Shown: in pieces, positions 25,101 through 38,000 of the stretch
Layout of the letters: the number at the start of each line of letters is the position of its first letter
How positions within the stretch are numbered: the stretch's first letter is position 1
Assembly: GCA_016858145.1 (NCBI GenBank)
Contig: JAEHOE010000003.1
Location: 1,178,001 to 1,242,000 of the forward strand
DNA: 64,000 nt
From: Edaphochlamys debaryana
Lineage: Eukaryota > Chlorophyta > Chlorophyceae > Chlamydomonadales
Direction: 5' to 3'
The notes under the pieces: model-generated
Seen by the model: the letters and a program-made list of their open reading frames with translations, nothing else
What the model was told of the DNA's origin: nothing
Database searches by the model: none
Translations under genes and position numbers: made by a program

Positions 25101-28100
25101 AGCCAGGTGCGCCCAGTTGGTGGCCACGCCCTCGATGCCTCGGGTGAGGCTGGTGAGGCGCTCCACGCCCTCGGCCACGGGGCCAGGCCGGGGGCCGCTG
25201 CCGCCGCTGCCAGGCTTCTTGCCGCCGCTGTTGCTGCCCGTGGTGCTGAAGCGGCCGCCAGCGGCCGAGCCGCCCACAGGGCTGCCCTCCTTGGCCTCCA
25301 GCTCGTTCAGGAAGTCGTCCACCGTCTCGTGCGCCTCGGCGGGCGACAGGGAGAGGCCACGGCCGGCGGGCTGCTCGGGCGCGCTACCCCCAGCCGCGGC
25401 CTGGGGCTTCATGGGCGACGGAAGCCGCTGCGGCGTGGGAAGCTGCTCCTCGGCTGCCGCTCCCCCGCCAAACACGGGGTTGTAGCCCTGGTAGCCGCCC
25501 AGGTCCTCGTCATCGTCCTCCTGCACGGCGGACAGGTTTTGGGGCTTGTACTCGCCCCCGTCCGTGGAGTTGGGGTCCGTGCCGTTGGCGCTCTCCGTCT
25601 TCTTCATGCGGGACGGCCGCGGCATGGAGCCGAGGCGGCCCAGCGTCGAGCCCATGGCCGAGGAGCCCATGTTGTTCCGCGCAGCCTCCTGGGCCAGGCG
25701 GTTGTTGGACATCTGGCGGCCGAGCGCCTCGGCGTCTGCTGAGGTGCCCGTCCAGGAGTAGCGGGGCGGAGCGTCGGCCGAAGCCGCCGCCTGCATCGAG
25801 GGCGACGGCCCGAGGCCACTGGCGCTCATGCGGGAGTTGCTGGGGCTGGAGCCCACGTTGGAAGCCAGGCGCTGCATGGCCGGGGAGCCGAGCTGCGGCG
25901 GCGGCGTGGCGGACTGCAGGCTCTCCCTGCGCGCCACCATAGGGTCTGAGGCCATGGCTGCCTTGTTGGCGGCCCAGTCCCGCTTCCCGCTGCCGTTGGC
26001 GCCGTCGCCGGCAGCAGCGTCGCCGCCAGGGGCGGCGCCCGCAGTGCTGCCGATGCGGCCGGCGGGGAAGATCGTGGGCGTGCTGACGCGAGAGCCGTCC
26101 TTGCCAGCATTGGGGTTGAGCACGCCCGCGCGCTCCAGGGTGGAGGGGGTGGCGGCGCTGCCCGCAGAAGCGGGCTTGTCGTCATCGAGCTCCTCCATGG
26201 GCAGCGCCGCGTCAGCCTTGACGCCAGGCTCGGCGCCGCCGCCGCTGGGGCCGTTGCGGCCAGCGGCCTGCGGACGCGCAGGCCTGCCGGCCGCCGCCGT
26301 GGGGCCCAGGGACTTGCGGCTGTCGCCGGTCAGGCCAGCGCTGAAGGGCCGAAGCGCCTCGGTGGCGTCCGGGGTGGCGGCAGGGACGTCAGCTGCCGGT
26401 GCGGCGGTGAGCGTGTCGCGGCGAGGGCCGCCGTCGTTGCTGGTGCGCTTGGCCTTGATGGCGCCGAACGCGCGGCCCCATCGCCCTGCCGGCGAGGAAG
26501 CGGGCGCGGCGTTGACCAGCAGCCCCGCCGGGCCGCCGCCCTCGCCAGAGAGCATGTCGCCCGACGGCAGGCCAGCCGAAGGCCCAGCGTCGCCGCCCAC
26601 GCCGCCCTCCTTGCGCTGCTTCTGTGCCGCCTGGATGCGCTGGATGATCTCCTTGCGCTTCTCCTCGGGTGACATCTCCTTGAGCTGCGCCGCGGTCTTC
26701 TGCACGTTCTTGTTGCCCAGCAGCTTCTCAGCCACAGAGGCCAGCTTGGCCTGCTCGGCCTCGCGCGGGCGCTCCGTGTTGGCCATCATGCGCTCGGTAA
26801 TGGTGGTCATGGGCAGCTTGGCGGGCAGGCGCTGCATCTGGTTCAGCTGCTTCTGCATCGCCTGCGGGGGAGGAGGCGGAGGAGGGCGCAGGGGCAAAGT
26901 CCAAAGCGGGGCGTCAGAAGCAGGGCTGAGCAAGGCAAGGAGCTGCCTACGGAGCCCTCGGAACGGAGGTGGGAAGGCAAGTTAGGGTGGCCAGCAGGCA
27001 GGCGGCTTGGCCCGGTGCAGGGGGCAGCTAGAGGCGCACCTTGACGTTGTTGGAGGTGGGCATCAGCGGGCCGCCCTTGGCCGCCTTCTTGTCCTGACCA
27101 CCACCGCCGCCAAAGTTCTGCAGAGCCGTCTTCCAGCCGGTCGACAGCGGCTTGGCGTCGCCCTTCTTGTCGCCGCCGCCGCCACCACCACCGCCGCCGG
27201 CTCCGCCCCTGCCGCCCTGCCCGCCCTTGCCGCCGCGCGGGCCCTGGCCGCCGCCTGCTGCCGCGCTGTCGTCATCGTCGTCGCCGTCCAGCACGGCCTG
27301 AGGCGCGCAAGACAGGGCCACAAGCAAGGATAGTTAGTGACAACACGAGAGGCAAGTCACGGCACAAGCGAGCCACCCCAACGCCGTGCAACCGCCCTGA
27401 CGCTCTTACCGCGACGTTAACGGAGCGCTTCTTGGTGCCCATGATCTCCTCCGGGGTCAGCACGGCCTTCTTGAACATGCGGCCATCGGACACGATGGCG
27501 CCGGTCTCGGGGTCGGCGGCGTTGTCGAAGAGCATCATCTTGAGCAGCGTCAGCTGGTTGCGGTTGCCCGCCTCGGACATGCACTTGAACCACCAGCGGT
27601 ACGGCGCCTTGTAGAACTCCTTGACCACCTGGTCCCAGTCCGTCAGCACGCCCAGGTCCAGCTTGAACAGGCCGCGGATGAGGCCGAACAGCGTGGTCGC
27701 GACCTGGGGCAGCCAGGGGCACGCACAGGGAGCAGGGTGAACAGCGGACGTGGGCTGGTGCCAAGCCGGGGGCGTAGGCTCGGGGCGAGGGCAACGCACT
27801 CAAGCCCCGCGTTGCCTTGCCGGTCCTTCAAGCGCGGCCACGTTGCCTTACCTGGTAGAACAGGGACGTGTCGAGCAGGATAATGAGGATGAAGGGCGCC
27901 AGGCGCACCACGGCCAGCACCCAGTCGCCGCCGATGCAGGGGATGACGCCCCAGTAGTAGGGGCTGTCCACCGCACACTCCAGCCAGTCCACGTTGAACG
28001 TCAGCGTCAGCTGTGGGGCGGGCGGAGAGAAACACATGAGCAACGGATCGCAACATGATCTCGTACGTTGGGTTGCAGAAGAGCGGCGGCTAGGTTGCTG

Positions 28101-31100
28101 CTCTGGCTAGTGCACCCGACCCCGTAGCCCACAGCCCTACCGGGGCCACGGACGGGGCGCAGATGATGAAGTAGTCGAAGGGGATCTTCATGGCGAAGGC
28201 GATGATCCAGAACAGCGCATTCATGAAGAACAATTTGTACTTCATGCGCATGGTTCCGTAGATCCAGTTGACCTGCACACGCCAGGGGCGAGGAGCGGGG
28301 AGTGAGGCACAGAAGCGGTGAGGGGCGCCAGGGGAGTATACATGAGGAGCGCATGGCAGGGCCAAGAGGAAGGCCTGGAGCAAACGATGGGTATTCTGGG
28401 GGTAAAGCACAGCGCAGCGCGAGTGCGCAACTCTCACCGGGTCCGGGCGGGAGGAGCTGGCCTTGAGGAAGTTGGGCAGGTTGAGCGCGTGCGTGAGCGA
28501 GATGCAGTAGCCGTCGCGCGTGGTCAGCAGGAAGTGCAGCGCGTAGGCGCCCACGTAGCAGTAGCTGAACAGCGGCCAGAAGTCGTAGCAGAACTTCTGG
28601 AACGGGCCCGCGTAGAACTGGATCACGTACCTGGGGAGGGACACGGGGGGCAGGTCGGGTGAGGGCGGAGGGAAGGAGCGCCTCAGCGGCCATCGGTCAC
28701 CGTGGAAGGCGTTTGAGCGGCAACGTTTGGCGTGAAGGGCCTAGGTGCCGTCAACGGCCGTCGAGCTGAGCCCCAATCGACTACACACCGCTCAGCATTG
28801 CGCAGCGCCACAGCCTAGGATTTTAGCTGTTGCCCAGCCTCGCATCACCGACGATCCCACCCCTTATGCCCTAGGCAGCCCGCAGCCACCCAGCCTTATG
28901 CCCCAGGCAGCCCGCAGCCACCCAGCATCCGCGAGGGGCTCACCAGCCCAGCACGAAGAAGGCGAAGAGGATCCACTCCATGAGCCCCAGCACGCCCAGG
29001 AAGGGGCTGCCCTCCAGCTCCACCACGCGGACCGGGTTCATGCGGGACTTGTCCGTGCCGATGGCCTTGCTCTCGCCAAAGCCCTGCGCGCGGGCCTGTG
29101 CCAGCGCCTGCGCGTTGGCGCGGCGGCTGATCTTGAAGTGGCCCCTGCGGTGGCAGCGGCGGTGAGAGGGGCATGGTAAGGACTGCAAACAGCTCCGCTC
29201 GAGTTGGTCACAGGGGGACAGGGGGCGGCGAGGCAGCTCCTAGCCACGGAGTAAGCACGCAGGCACTGGCGCCACGGCACGCACTTCTTGTCGAAGACCT
29301 TGGACAGCGTGGTGGCCGTGGGCTCGGGCGGGTGGCGCGTCATGTACCAGTTGCTGAAGCGCTCGAAGGCGGAGCAGAAGGCGTGCGTCACCAGGCAGCT
29401 GCTGATGTAGCGCCAGTTCCAGCTGCGGGGCGGCAACGCAGGAGGAAGCAGTCAGCTCCCACCAACCGAAACCCTCCGCACCAGCTCTTGTTACAACTTC
29501 CCAGCCCAGCGGACGACACAGGGCGAATGCCGGTCTGCCCCCACTTTGCTTCTGCCAGTGTGCCCGCTCGCCGCCTGCCCCCGCCCTGCCTCCCCCGCAC
29601 CCACCCCACGAACGCCTGCGCCTGCATGGCGTGGTAGAGCACCAGGTGGATGGCCACCACGCGGTAGTAGGCGCGGTAGATGGCCAGCCAGGTGCGCCGC
29701 TCGCGGAACGTCTTGACGAATACGTTGGTGCGCCACCAGTCGGCGGCCACCTGGGGTGCGAGCGGGGCGGACCGTCATACCAAGCACGCCAGGTAAGCGG
29801 TGCTGCGGTGCGACCTGCCCCGTGTCTCTTGCTTCAGCTGCTCTCCGTAGCCCTTGCACCCCTGCCCTGATCCCGCCGTTGCACGGGGAGCACCGAGGCA
29901 CCGCACCTGCGGGTCGAAGGTGGTCTCCGCCGAGCCCTTCTTGTAGCCCAGGCGGGTGATGGTGTTGTAGGCGTCGTTAACGTCGCCGTTGATGATCTGC
30001 TCGCCGCGCACGCGCAGGTCGCGCAGGGCCAGGCGCACGATGCCGGTGTGGGCCATGGACTCGTTGATGTCGTCGTAGCTGGGAGGGGAGGGAGGGGTGA
30101 AGGGCCGGGTCAGGGCGGGCTGGAGCACAACACGTGCAACGCTTCCCATTCTCACTGTGTCATCCTTCCCCACGCCCCCCCCCCTCGACCCTGCTTGACG
30201 CCGCCCCAGCCCCAAGCCCAGCCCAGGCCAGCCCCAATGCCCAGACCCAATGCCCAGACCCGCTCGGCTGCCCCTGCCCGCCCCTGCTCCTGCCTCCCCC
30301 CCCCCACCCGCCCTGCTGCTCACCCCAGCCGGAACGAAACCTCCACGCCCAGGTTGGACAGGTGGTCCACCTCGTACGAGATGACGTAAAAGATGGGCGT
30401 CACCACGCGCTCGTAGTAGAAGTTGCCGTCCCCGAAGGCGATCAGGTCCGCAATGATGATGCGCTGGTCCTCGGGCACGTCGCTGCCCTTGAGCCGGCTC
30501 ATGATGGGCCCCAGGCGGCCGCAGTCCTCGGGCCGGATGCGGTCCGGGTAGATGCCCAGCACGTGCTGCAGCTCCCGGATGAGCGCCTGGTACTTGTTGC
30601 GCAGCCCGATGCGCACCTCCCGGATGTTGGGGAAGTTCTCCGGCGGGTCGCGGTTCCACAGGTCCTGCATCACGTAGCTGCGGGAAGGCGCAGGGGAGGG
30701 GAGGGGGCGGCAGGGAGGGAGAGGGGAGGGAGGGGGTTTAGGGCAGAGCGCATGGCGGCACGGCATTGCAGCCGCAGCGCTTTGCAGCCGCGCATTGCCC
30801 AGATGCTTTCCCAAGCCCCATCACCGCAAAGGTGCTTCAGTCGCAGGTCAGCCGGGCGCCTGCTTGCCGCCCGCCCTGCAAGCTCCGCACCCCGCAAGGC
30901 CCCACGCACACCTGTGGTTGAGGCACCAGAAGAGGAACCACAGCAGCTCCGGGCAGTGCCGCATGGACGACGACTCCGTGTACACCAGGAAGTACAGGGC
31001 CAGCTCCGTGAGCATGCCGCACACCACCGTCTCGTCGCAGTAGCGGCTCTTGTCCAGCACGTCCTGCGGGAGCAGGGCAGGACCAGGGGCGGTCAGCGGG

Positions 31101-33356
31101 TAGCCGAGGGGCCCGCAAGCACGATTTCGGTGCCCGTGACGGGCCGCAGCCATCAGTCGGCGCGCTGCTAGACACGGCCGCTGCAGAGGTGGGCGCAATC
31201 CGGCATAAAGCCCCGCCGGAATGTGGCCAGCATGCTGCCATCCTCCGGGATAGCAGCAGCCGCCACGAGCCCTCAGGCAAGTGGCAAGATCCCGCTGCAG
31301 GGGGTGAGGGAAGGCCCAGGCGGAGCTGCCTGCCCAGGCCTGCCCAGCCCGCAGTGGCAAGCCTGCCGCCAGGGGCCGCCAAGCCCCGCCAGCGCCTCGC
31401 TGCAGCAGTGCTGTACTCCTTGCCGGGCGTGTTCCGGGCCACTTGCCCGCCACACCCTGGCACGCCGTCGGGGCAGGCTCCGGCCTGATCCACGACCTCA
31501 TGGCGCCAGAGCAGGGCCTGCAGGCGACGCTGCCACAGGGCCCGCTTCCAAGCGGACACGCTGAGCTGCAGACCCATCTTTGCACCCCGAGCGCGCTACT
31601 GCCTCGAACGCGTCCGTGCCAGGCTGTCCTGAGCTTGTGCTGCGCCAGAAGTTCGGTCCCGGTGGCAGAGTGCACGCCATCGGCAGCTCCACAACCCGCC
31701 CGCCCTTCGCATGGCCGTGAGCCACCTCCAGCTCCTCGCCTGGCCGGTGGTAGCCGGCCCTGTATCGCTGACTGCGGCCAGCCAGCAAAGCACGCAGCGC
31801 CTGGACGCCGCAGCGTCCCACCTTGCCGCCACGGCCGAGCCCCAACCGATGCAGGCCTACCGCCGCCTTACCCCAACCCCATACACAAGCCCCAGTGCCT
31901 CCCTGGCGCCCGCACCTGCATGCACTGCGGCCGAATGGACAGGCCGTGCATGTGCGTCCAGTGCTCCTCGTACGAATAGAAGATGGTGGTGTGCAGCTCA
32001 AACACCGCCTTGGCGAACCGCTCCTCCTGCCGCTCGTCCTCGCCTTTGTCCCGGCGCAGGAAGTAGTTTTTCACCAGCATCTGCACCAGGTGGTCGCTGG
32101 CCACGAAGATGCTGGCGGGTGTCCACTCCGCGTGGTGGCCCTGCATAAAATGGGACGGAGGTTAGCTGAGCCACCCGTCGGCCGGAGGTAAGGTAGGACG
32201 TGCCAACCGCAGCCCTACCCCAACCCCAACCCCAACCCTCCCGGCACGCTCCCTGCACGCACCCGGTTGCGCGTGGCCGGGTTGACGTTGAAGGCCTGGA
32301 AGCCGAAGTTGCGCCCCACGCGCCACACGATGTTGTGCACGAGGTGCTCGAAAGCGAACGTGTGCAGCGCGGGCATCACGAACGGATTCTTCCGGTCGCG
32401 CTCCTTCTTTTTCTTTTTCTTCTTGACTATGCCCTTATCCTCCAGGTTGCCATCTCCCTCCTCCTCCTCCTTCTTATCCGGGTGCGCGCTGACCGCTCCT
32501 GGACGCCGCATGGCTGACTTGCCCCGCGCCTTGGGCTTCGCCGACACGCCCCGCATTGGCTTTTTCAGCGCGGATTTCCCGCTGGGAGTCGGGGGCTCGC
32601 CGGGCTCCGGGCTCTTGGCCGCGTGAGGCGCGGCGCCTTCCCCGCCAGAGAGCTCCGCAAGACCGGGGTTCACCCCGAATGTGACGCGCCCGTTTGGCCC
32701 GTCCACGGCCGTTGGCTCCTCCTCCTCGTCCGCCAGCCATCCTGCGAGATGGCGCGCGGTGTTTTAGCTGGGGCGTGAGCGACATGGCGACATGCGAAGT
32801 ACCGACCTGCCACGAACTGCTTCCAGTTATTCGCCCCCGGTTGAGGCGCGGAAGGGTCGTCAGGGCCCAGTCTCAGCACCTCGTCGTCTTTGTACTTGTT
32901 CTGCGAGGTCAGGGAAGAAAGTTAGGCACTACGCCTGTGTCACCAAGGCGAGCGGCAACTCACTCCTTGGAAGCCAGCCTTCTGGCCGGCGTCCCACGCC
33001 TCCTGGTCCTGGTAGGGCTGCTGGTATGCCGGCTGTTGGTAGGCCGGCTCCTGGTAGGCCTGCTGCTGGTAGGGCTGGTAGGCCTGCTGCTGGTAGGGCG
33101 CATATTGTTGTTGTTGTGCGTAGGGGTCCGCGTACGCCTGCTGAGGCTGCTGTTGGAATGCGAAAGAAGCCTGTTGCTGCGCGGGCTGCCCATACTGGTT
33201 ATACGCAGGCTGCTGCGTAGCCGGGTGCGTCTGCACGTTGTCATCCGGTCCCAGCATGAGCTGCAGGTCGCCCCATACGCCCTGCGGCTGCTGCTGCTGT
33301 GGCCCGCCTCCCCCAGGCTGCGGGGGAGGCGGGTTCTGGTTGTACTGGCTAGCCAT
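16138..33356 (-). CDS. GSL: Glucan synthase-like protein (callose synthase, 1,3-beta-glucan synthase, GT48)
   Basis: About 35 exons from the ATG at 33356 to the stop at 16138, roughly 3,600 residues against about 1,900 for plant GSLs. It would make 1,3-beta-glucan from UDP-glucose at the plasma membrane. In order: a Gln/Tyr-rich N-terminus (32.97-33.36 kb); a Lys-rich acidic segment; FKS1-type domain 1 (~30.3-32.1 kb); a first membrane block (27.4-29.8 kb, for example WNWRYISSCL, FNVDWLECAV); a huge disordered insertion (~23.3-27.3 kb); then the catalytic region. Catalytic landmarks are WDEIIDDLRMADYI (~23.0 kb), FFINSL...WSILTPLYEEDVLYA (~21.5 kb), LRGQLLARTVHGMM (~20.8 kb), GEGKPENQNHAVIF...GEGLQ (~19.9 kb), DMNQDN (~19.7 kb), HYGHPDMFNKMF (~19.15 kb) and GFDSINGFNFKIAGGGGEW (~18.7 kb). 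A second membrane block (16.4-18.1 kb) and a Pro-rich tail follow. Exon boundaries were not fixed one by one. Confidence 0.95.
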
Positions 33357-34620
33357 CCGCTGCTAATAGTCGCAGCGCAGTGCCATGGTCAGGGACCGGT
33401 CGACGCCCGGTCCCCGCTGGGCGCGCCCCGGCACCTGTGAATAGCCGCCGGTATGAAAGAGTCAGTGCTGTGCCTGCGCTACCTCCGAGCCGGCTGGACC
33501 GACACAGCGAAATGCGGTGTTCCCCTTCTCCGCTGCGAGCCTCCGCGGCCTAGCTCCGGTAACCAAAGTGCCGGGCTGCTCACCAGCTGCTCCTTGGAAG
33601 CTCGCCGTGTCAGGGATGGTCCGCTGGGAGTGGTGTTCGCCTGTGTTTCCCTTAAGGTTGCTGCGCTTCCCCACAAGTCCCTGGGCCTGCCCTGGTATGA
33701 GACCTCGGTTGTCTGCTGCTAAATGGCAAAAGAGGTCTAAGCTAGGCAAGGCCGCGGGGCTCCCCTACGCAGGTCGCTCTCGGCCTGTTCCTTGTGTCGC
33801 GAGCGCTACTGTTCGTGGGTCTGCAAAGCAATGGCTACTAGAATATCAAGTCGAGGAGCGAGAGAGAGGCAACTTGGGAATTTCGGGAAGTCGTCGTCGT
33901 ACTTCCTCCTCCCAAGGAGCGCTCTCGCGCTGCAGGGTGGGTGGGTTGCGAAGCGAATAAGCTTAGGCAGAACAAAGGGCCGCGTTGGGTGATGGCGTGA
34001 CCTGCCCCTACGAGGTTCCTACCCCGCGCCAGGCGAGCCTTACCCCGCCGACCCGACGCGGGAGGGAGTCGGCCGGAGCACTGCCTGATCGCTGGCAGTT
34101 CCCATAAACACGCCTTTTCATCAACACGCCTTCCTCGAAACCCTCATCAGGGCAGTCAGTCGTGCCTTTTGCCCCTCAGGCTAAACAGAGGCAACTGGTG
34201 AGGTGGGTGCGGCGTTGGAAGGGTCATTGGGGGTTGGGTCGTTGAGGAGGCCACCGCCAGAGACCTCCACGGCAACAGAGTGGGACGGCGTGGGGACCTG
34301 GCCGCCAACCAGTGGGCTCTCCCCCTCTCCGGCTCTCCGTCACCTCTCCCCTGTCCCAACACTCTGCATTATGGCTGCTATCCTGCCCCCTATACCAGTT
34401 GTGTGTCGCCCCTTGCTTCTTGTTGTCGCGTCTTTCAGCCGCATCCCCGGTCGTCGTCATCCTGACTACGCTGCACGGCCCGTGCGAGCACAGGAACCCC
34501 TTCGTTGCTCCCCCTGGCCGTACCTTACCGCAGGCGGACGGAACAGCAACAGAGCAAGCCCACCACCGCAGCACTGCTGCTTCCAAGTGACTGCCTACCA
34601 GCCTGCCCTCACTCCGGCAC
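33357..34620. other. Intergenic region 5' of the glucan synthase gene
   Basis: Likely holds the promoter and 5' UTR of the glucan synthase gene on the minus strand. Several short frames (such as 33517-33960 plus and 34203-34676 plus) show no domain or splice support. No TATA box stands out close to the start. Confidence 0.5.
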
Positions 34621-34625
34621 TTACA
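34621..34625 (-). terminator. Probable poly(A) signal of CCS1 (TGTAA)
   Basis: TTACA on the plus strand reads TGTAA on the minus strand, the usual volvocine polyadenylation signal. It lies about 470 bp after the CCS1 stop codon, a normal 3' UTR length for these algae. Confidence 0.6.
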
Positions 34626-35096
34626 TTGGGGCCACGTGCATGCGGCAGCTCATATGAACCGGCACCCTATTACTAGCGTGCTGAATAGCAGTAGTGCAGT
34701 ACCACTACCGAACAGCATTAGGTTGTGTGGTGGTATCCTGGTATACCCTATGTGCCTCGTCATCCTTTCTGTGTCGACTAAACCCTTTCGATGCGTGCAA
34801 CTGCAATGCGCTCTGCCATACAACCATCACGTCATGTACACGGCACCCTGTAGTCACGCGGGTATTGCCATTACGCTTGCAGAGGACGTGCCACTCCACC
34901 TGATGCGTGGCACCTGAGTCTCTCCCCGCCGCCCTTCCGCTGCACATGACGTGCACAAGAAGCTCTGCAGCTGGCCCGCTGCCGGCCTGCCTACTACACG
35001 CGGCAACCACATCCGCTTTCCCCCGACGACACTCGTTCTCGCCCCCGCCGCCCCCCCGCCCATACACTCTCTTCCTGCTCACGTGCTCCCCGCTGG

Positions 35097-38000
35097 CTAC
35101 GCCTGCCCCTGCGGCTGCTGGGCGGACGGCAGCAGGTCCTTCCGCTCCGGCACTGCCTCGAGCAGGCCGTCCAGCTCCCGGTCGAAGCCCAGCTTGTCGC
35201 GGTTGGAGCGGCCCGACACAAACAGGTTGGTGCCCTGCTGCAGCGCCCACACCTGGCTGTGGCTCAGGTAAGACACCAGAGTCGTCACCATCAGCCCGCC
35301 GAAGCCTGGCCCCGGGCAAAGCGAATGGGGCAAAGGGAGGACGCGAGGTAAGTCGACAGCGCAGCTTCCGAGGGTGTCGAGCACACGCCTCATCGCCCTT
35401 GCGTCGCGTCGCTTGCGCTGCAGCCACCCCACTCGTAACCCCACAGCCCCCAGAACAGCGCCTCCTGCCGCGCTCTCACCCGCGTACACGGCCGGCACGC
35501 CCGGGTCGTTCTTGATCTCCAGCCCCGTGGCCCCCACCACGTCCTCCACCACCAGCTGCAGCCCCTCCACGGCGATGGGCTTGCCGCTGCCCGGCCGCCG
35601 CACGCCCACGAACTGCCCCTTGGCGTCGTAGAAGACCACCGACTGGGGGTCGCGCGCCAGAACTGCGGAGGCGAAGGTGGGGGGGGGGGCGGGGGGCGGC
35701 GGCCCGGTGCGGCCGGGTTTCGGACGAGCCTGACCGGTGCAGCGCGAGGCAGAGGAGGCCAAGCTAAGTGGGGATGAAAGGCTTAGGATCGGGTCCGTGC
35801 CGCGTCAGTTGGAACAGCTGAGGCGGGCAAGCAGGCCCTGCTTACTTGAGATGCCGCGCGGCGCCGAGCCGTCCTCGCCCGGCTCGCCCAGGGGCAGGAA
35901 CGTGGCCCACAGCCGCCCCGACACGCCGGGCTTGCCCTCCAGAGAGGCCATGGGCAGGTTGAAGGCGGTGGCGGACGCGTCCGTGCCCGCAGCGGCGGCC
36001 TCGGGCGCGCCCGAGGAGGAGGCGAGGCCGGGGTCCGCGTCGGAGTTGGAGGCGGAGAAGGAGGCTGCGGCCTCGGCGGCCTTGGCCAGGGGCGCCTCGT
36101 TGCCCAGCACGCGCACCGTGACGGCCGACAGGGACCAGTCGGTCTGGTACATGGTGATGCCCTGAGGCGGCAAAGCCAGGCTAGCGTGAGCCAACAGAGC
36201 GATACGGCCGGTCGCTGCATGGCTAAACCTTTCAATTACGTGACACAACGGGATGCTGGCCGCCGCGCCCACAGAGAGCACGCCCCGCCCCTAGCTCCCC
36301 GCGCCCCCTGCCCGAGCGGCGCCGCGCACCCCGTATCGGAAGGGGTCGTTCACGGAGATGGTCTTGCGCATGAGCTCGCGGTTGCCGTCGTACGGGTCCA
36401 GCAGCGACAGGTCGCTGTAAAACTGCGCCACGGAGCCGTCGGGGCGGTAGTCGATGGAGAAGGCGTTGACGTGCATGACGTTGGAGGCGGAGGCGGGGGG
36501 CGAGGCCAGCGGGGTCGAGGGCTGCATCACGGACCCCACCACGAAGTCCTGACCCTGTCAGGGAAGCGCGGGTGGGTGAGAGGGGGGCCGGAGGGCGAGG
36601 AAGCGGCAGTGAGGGGGGTGGGGATTGGTGGGTGGCTGCGCCGTCCCGCGCGCCTCCAACGCTGGCCCCCACACGCGCTGGGCCATGGCCTCCCAGGGCA
36701 GGGCGCCGGCAAAGGCCAGGCGTAAGCAGCCGCCCCGAAACTGGGGCCCCCAGCCCCCCACCTCGGGGCACATGACGGAGCCCTTGAGGGTGCCGAAGCC
36801 GGACCAGGCGGTGCCGAACAGGCACAGCAGCAGCGCCGCGTGCACGCCCACGGGCCCGACCTTGCCCGCCAGGCCCTTGAAGCCGTACAGGGAGCCCTCG
36901 GGCGCCAGGAACACCTGGGGCCAGCGGGCGAGGGGCGAGGGAACTGACTTTTTGGCCTCACATCAATATGCCACGGATAGCGCTACCGCACGACCTGCTC
37001 GGTCTCTCTACCTCGCACCCCTGGCTGCACCGTCTGCTGCCCCCTTGCTCCTGGCCGGGCTCCTCCGCCCCCCCCCGCCCCCCGCCCCCGCCCCCACCTC
37101 GTAGCCGTTGTTCCGCATCAGCACCCCCAGGTCCCGGATGCTGGCGTTGGGCAGCACCTCGGTGCGGCCCTGCTTCATCAGCTGCCGGGGCTCCGTCACG
37201 AAGCGCCAGCGCTGGGCCACCTGCGGGGCGAGGCCGAGGCCGGCGGAGGGGGCGAGGCAGGGAGGGAGGGAGCGTCGGAGGCGGGCACCGGGCTCGCCTG
37301 CAACCAGGCTGCCAGCAGCGGGTTGGCTACAGCGCGCCGTGCACACAGCACACAGCACACAGCACACAGCACACAGCACACAGCACACAGCACGCCAGTG
37401 CGCAGTGCCACCTCCCCACTGGGTGCGGCTCCTTGCTCCGAGCCTCTTCAGTAAGCTGCTAAGCTCCCTGCATTCAGCCCACAGCCCGCAGCCCCCAGCG
37501 CCCCCACCTTGAGGGCGGGCCATTGGCGCGTGTAGGTGCAGGCGGCCAGGGAGGCGGCCAGCAGCCCGATGGACAGGTAGAAATAGTCGGCGCTGTAGAT
37601 GTGGTCCAGCTGCAGCAGGAAGATGACCTTGTAGGTCAGGAAGCCCAGCACCTGCTCCGCACCCTCTGGGTAGTTTTCGATGTAGAAGTCAAAGGACTGC
37701 GTGGCAGGGGGGCGGGGACCGACAGCAGGAGGCGCGGGGCGGGGGGAAACCAGAGTTGAGGGCGGCCCGTATGTGAGAGGGGCAAGAGGTGGAGCGAGGA
37801 GCGCAGGCTTGGCTCATGCGCGAATCCTTGTAATGAGAGAGAACAGTTTGGAGGCTATGGCGACCCTGGCCTCCCCCGCGTGCTGACATACCGGTATGCT
37901 CACCACGGCTCCTGTGCTGACTGACCCACCAGCTGATTTGCAGACGGCTTCCCCCCCCCCCCCTTTCCCCCCACCCCCCGGAGCCCGACCCCCCCAGCTG

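Noticed and set aside
25828..26985. 385-codon plus-strand frame
   Set aside because: Antisense to the large glucan synthase insertion exon; same length effect of high GC.
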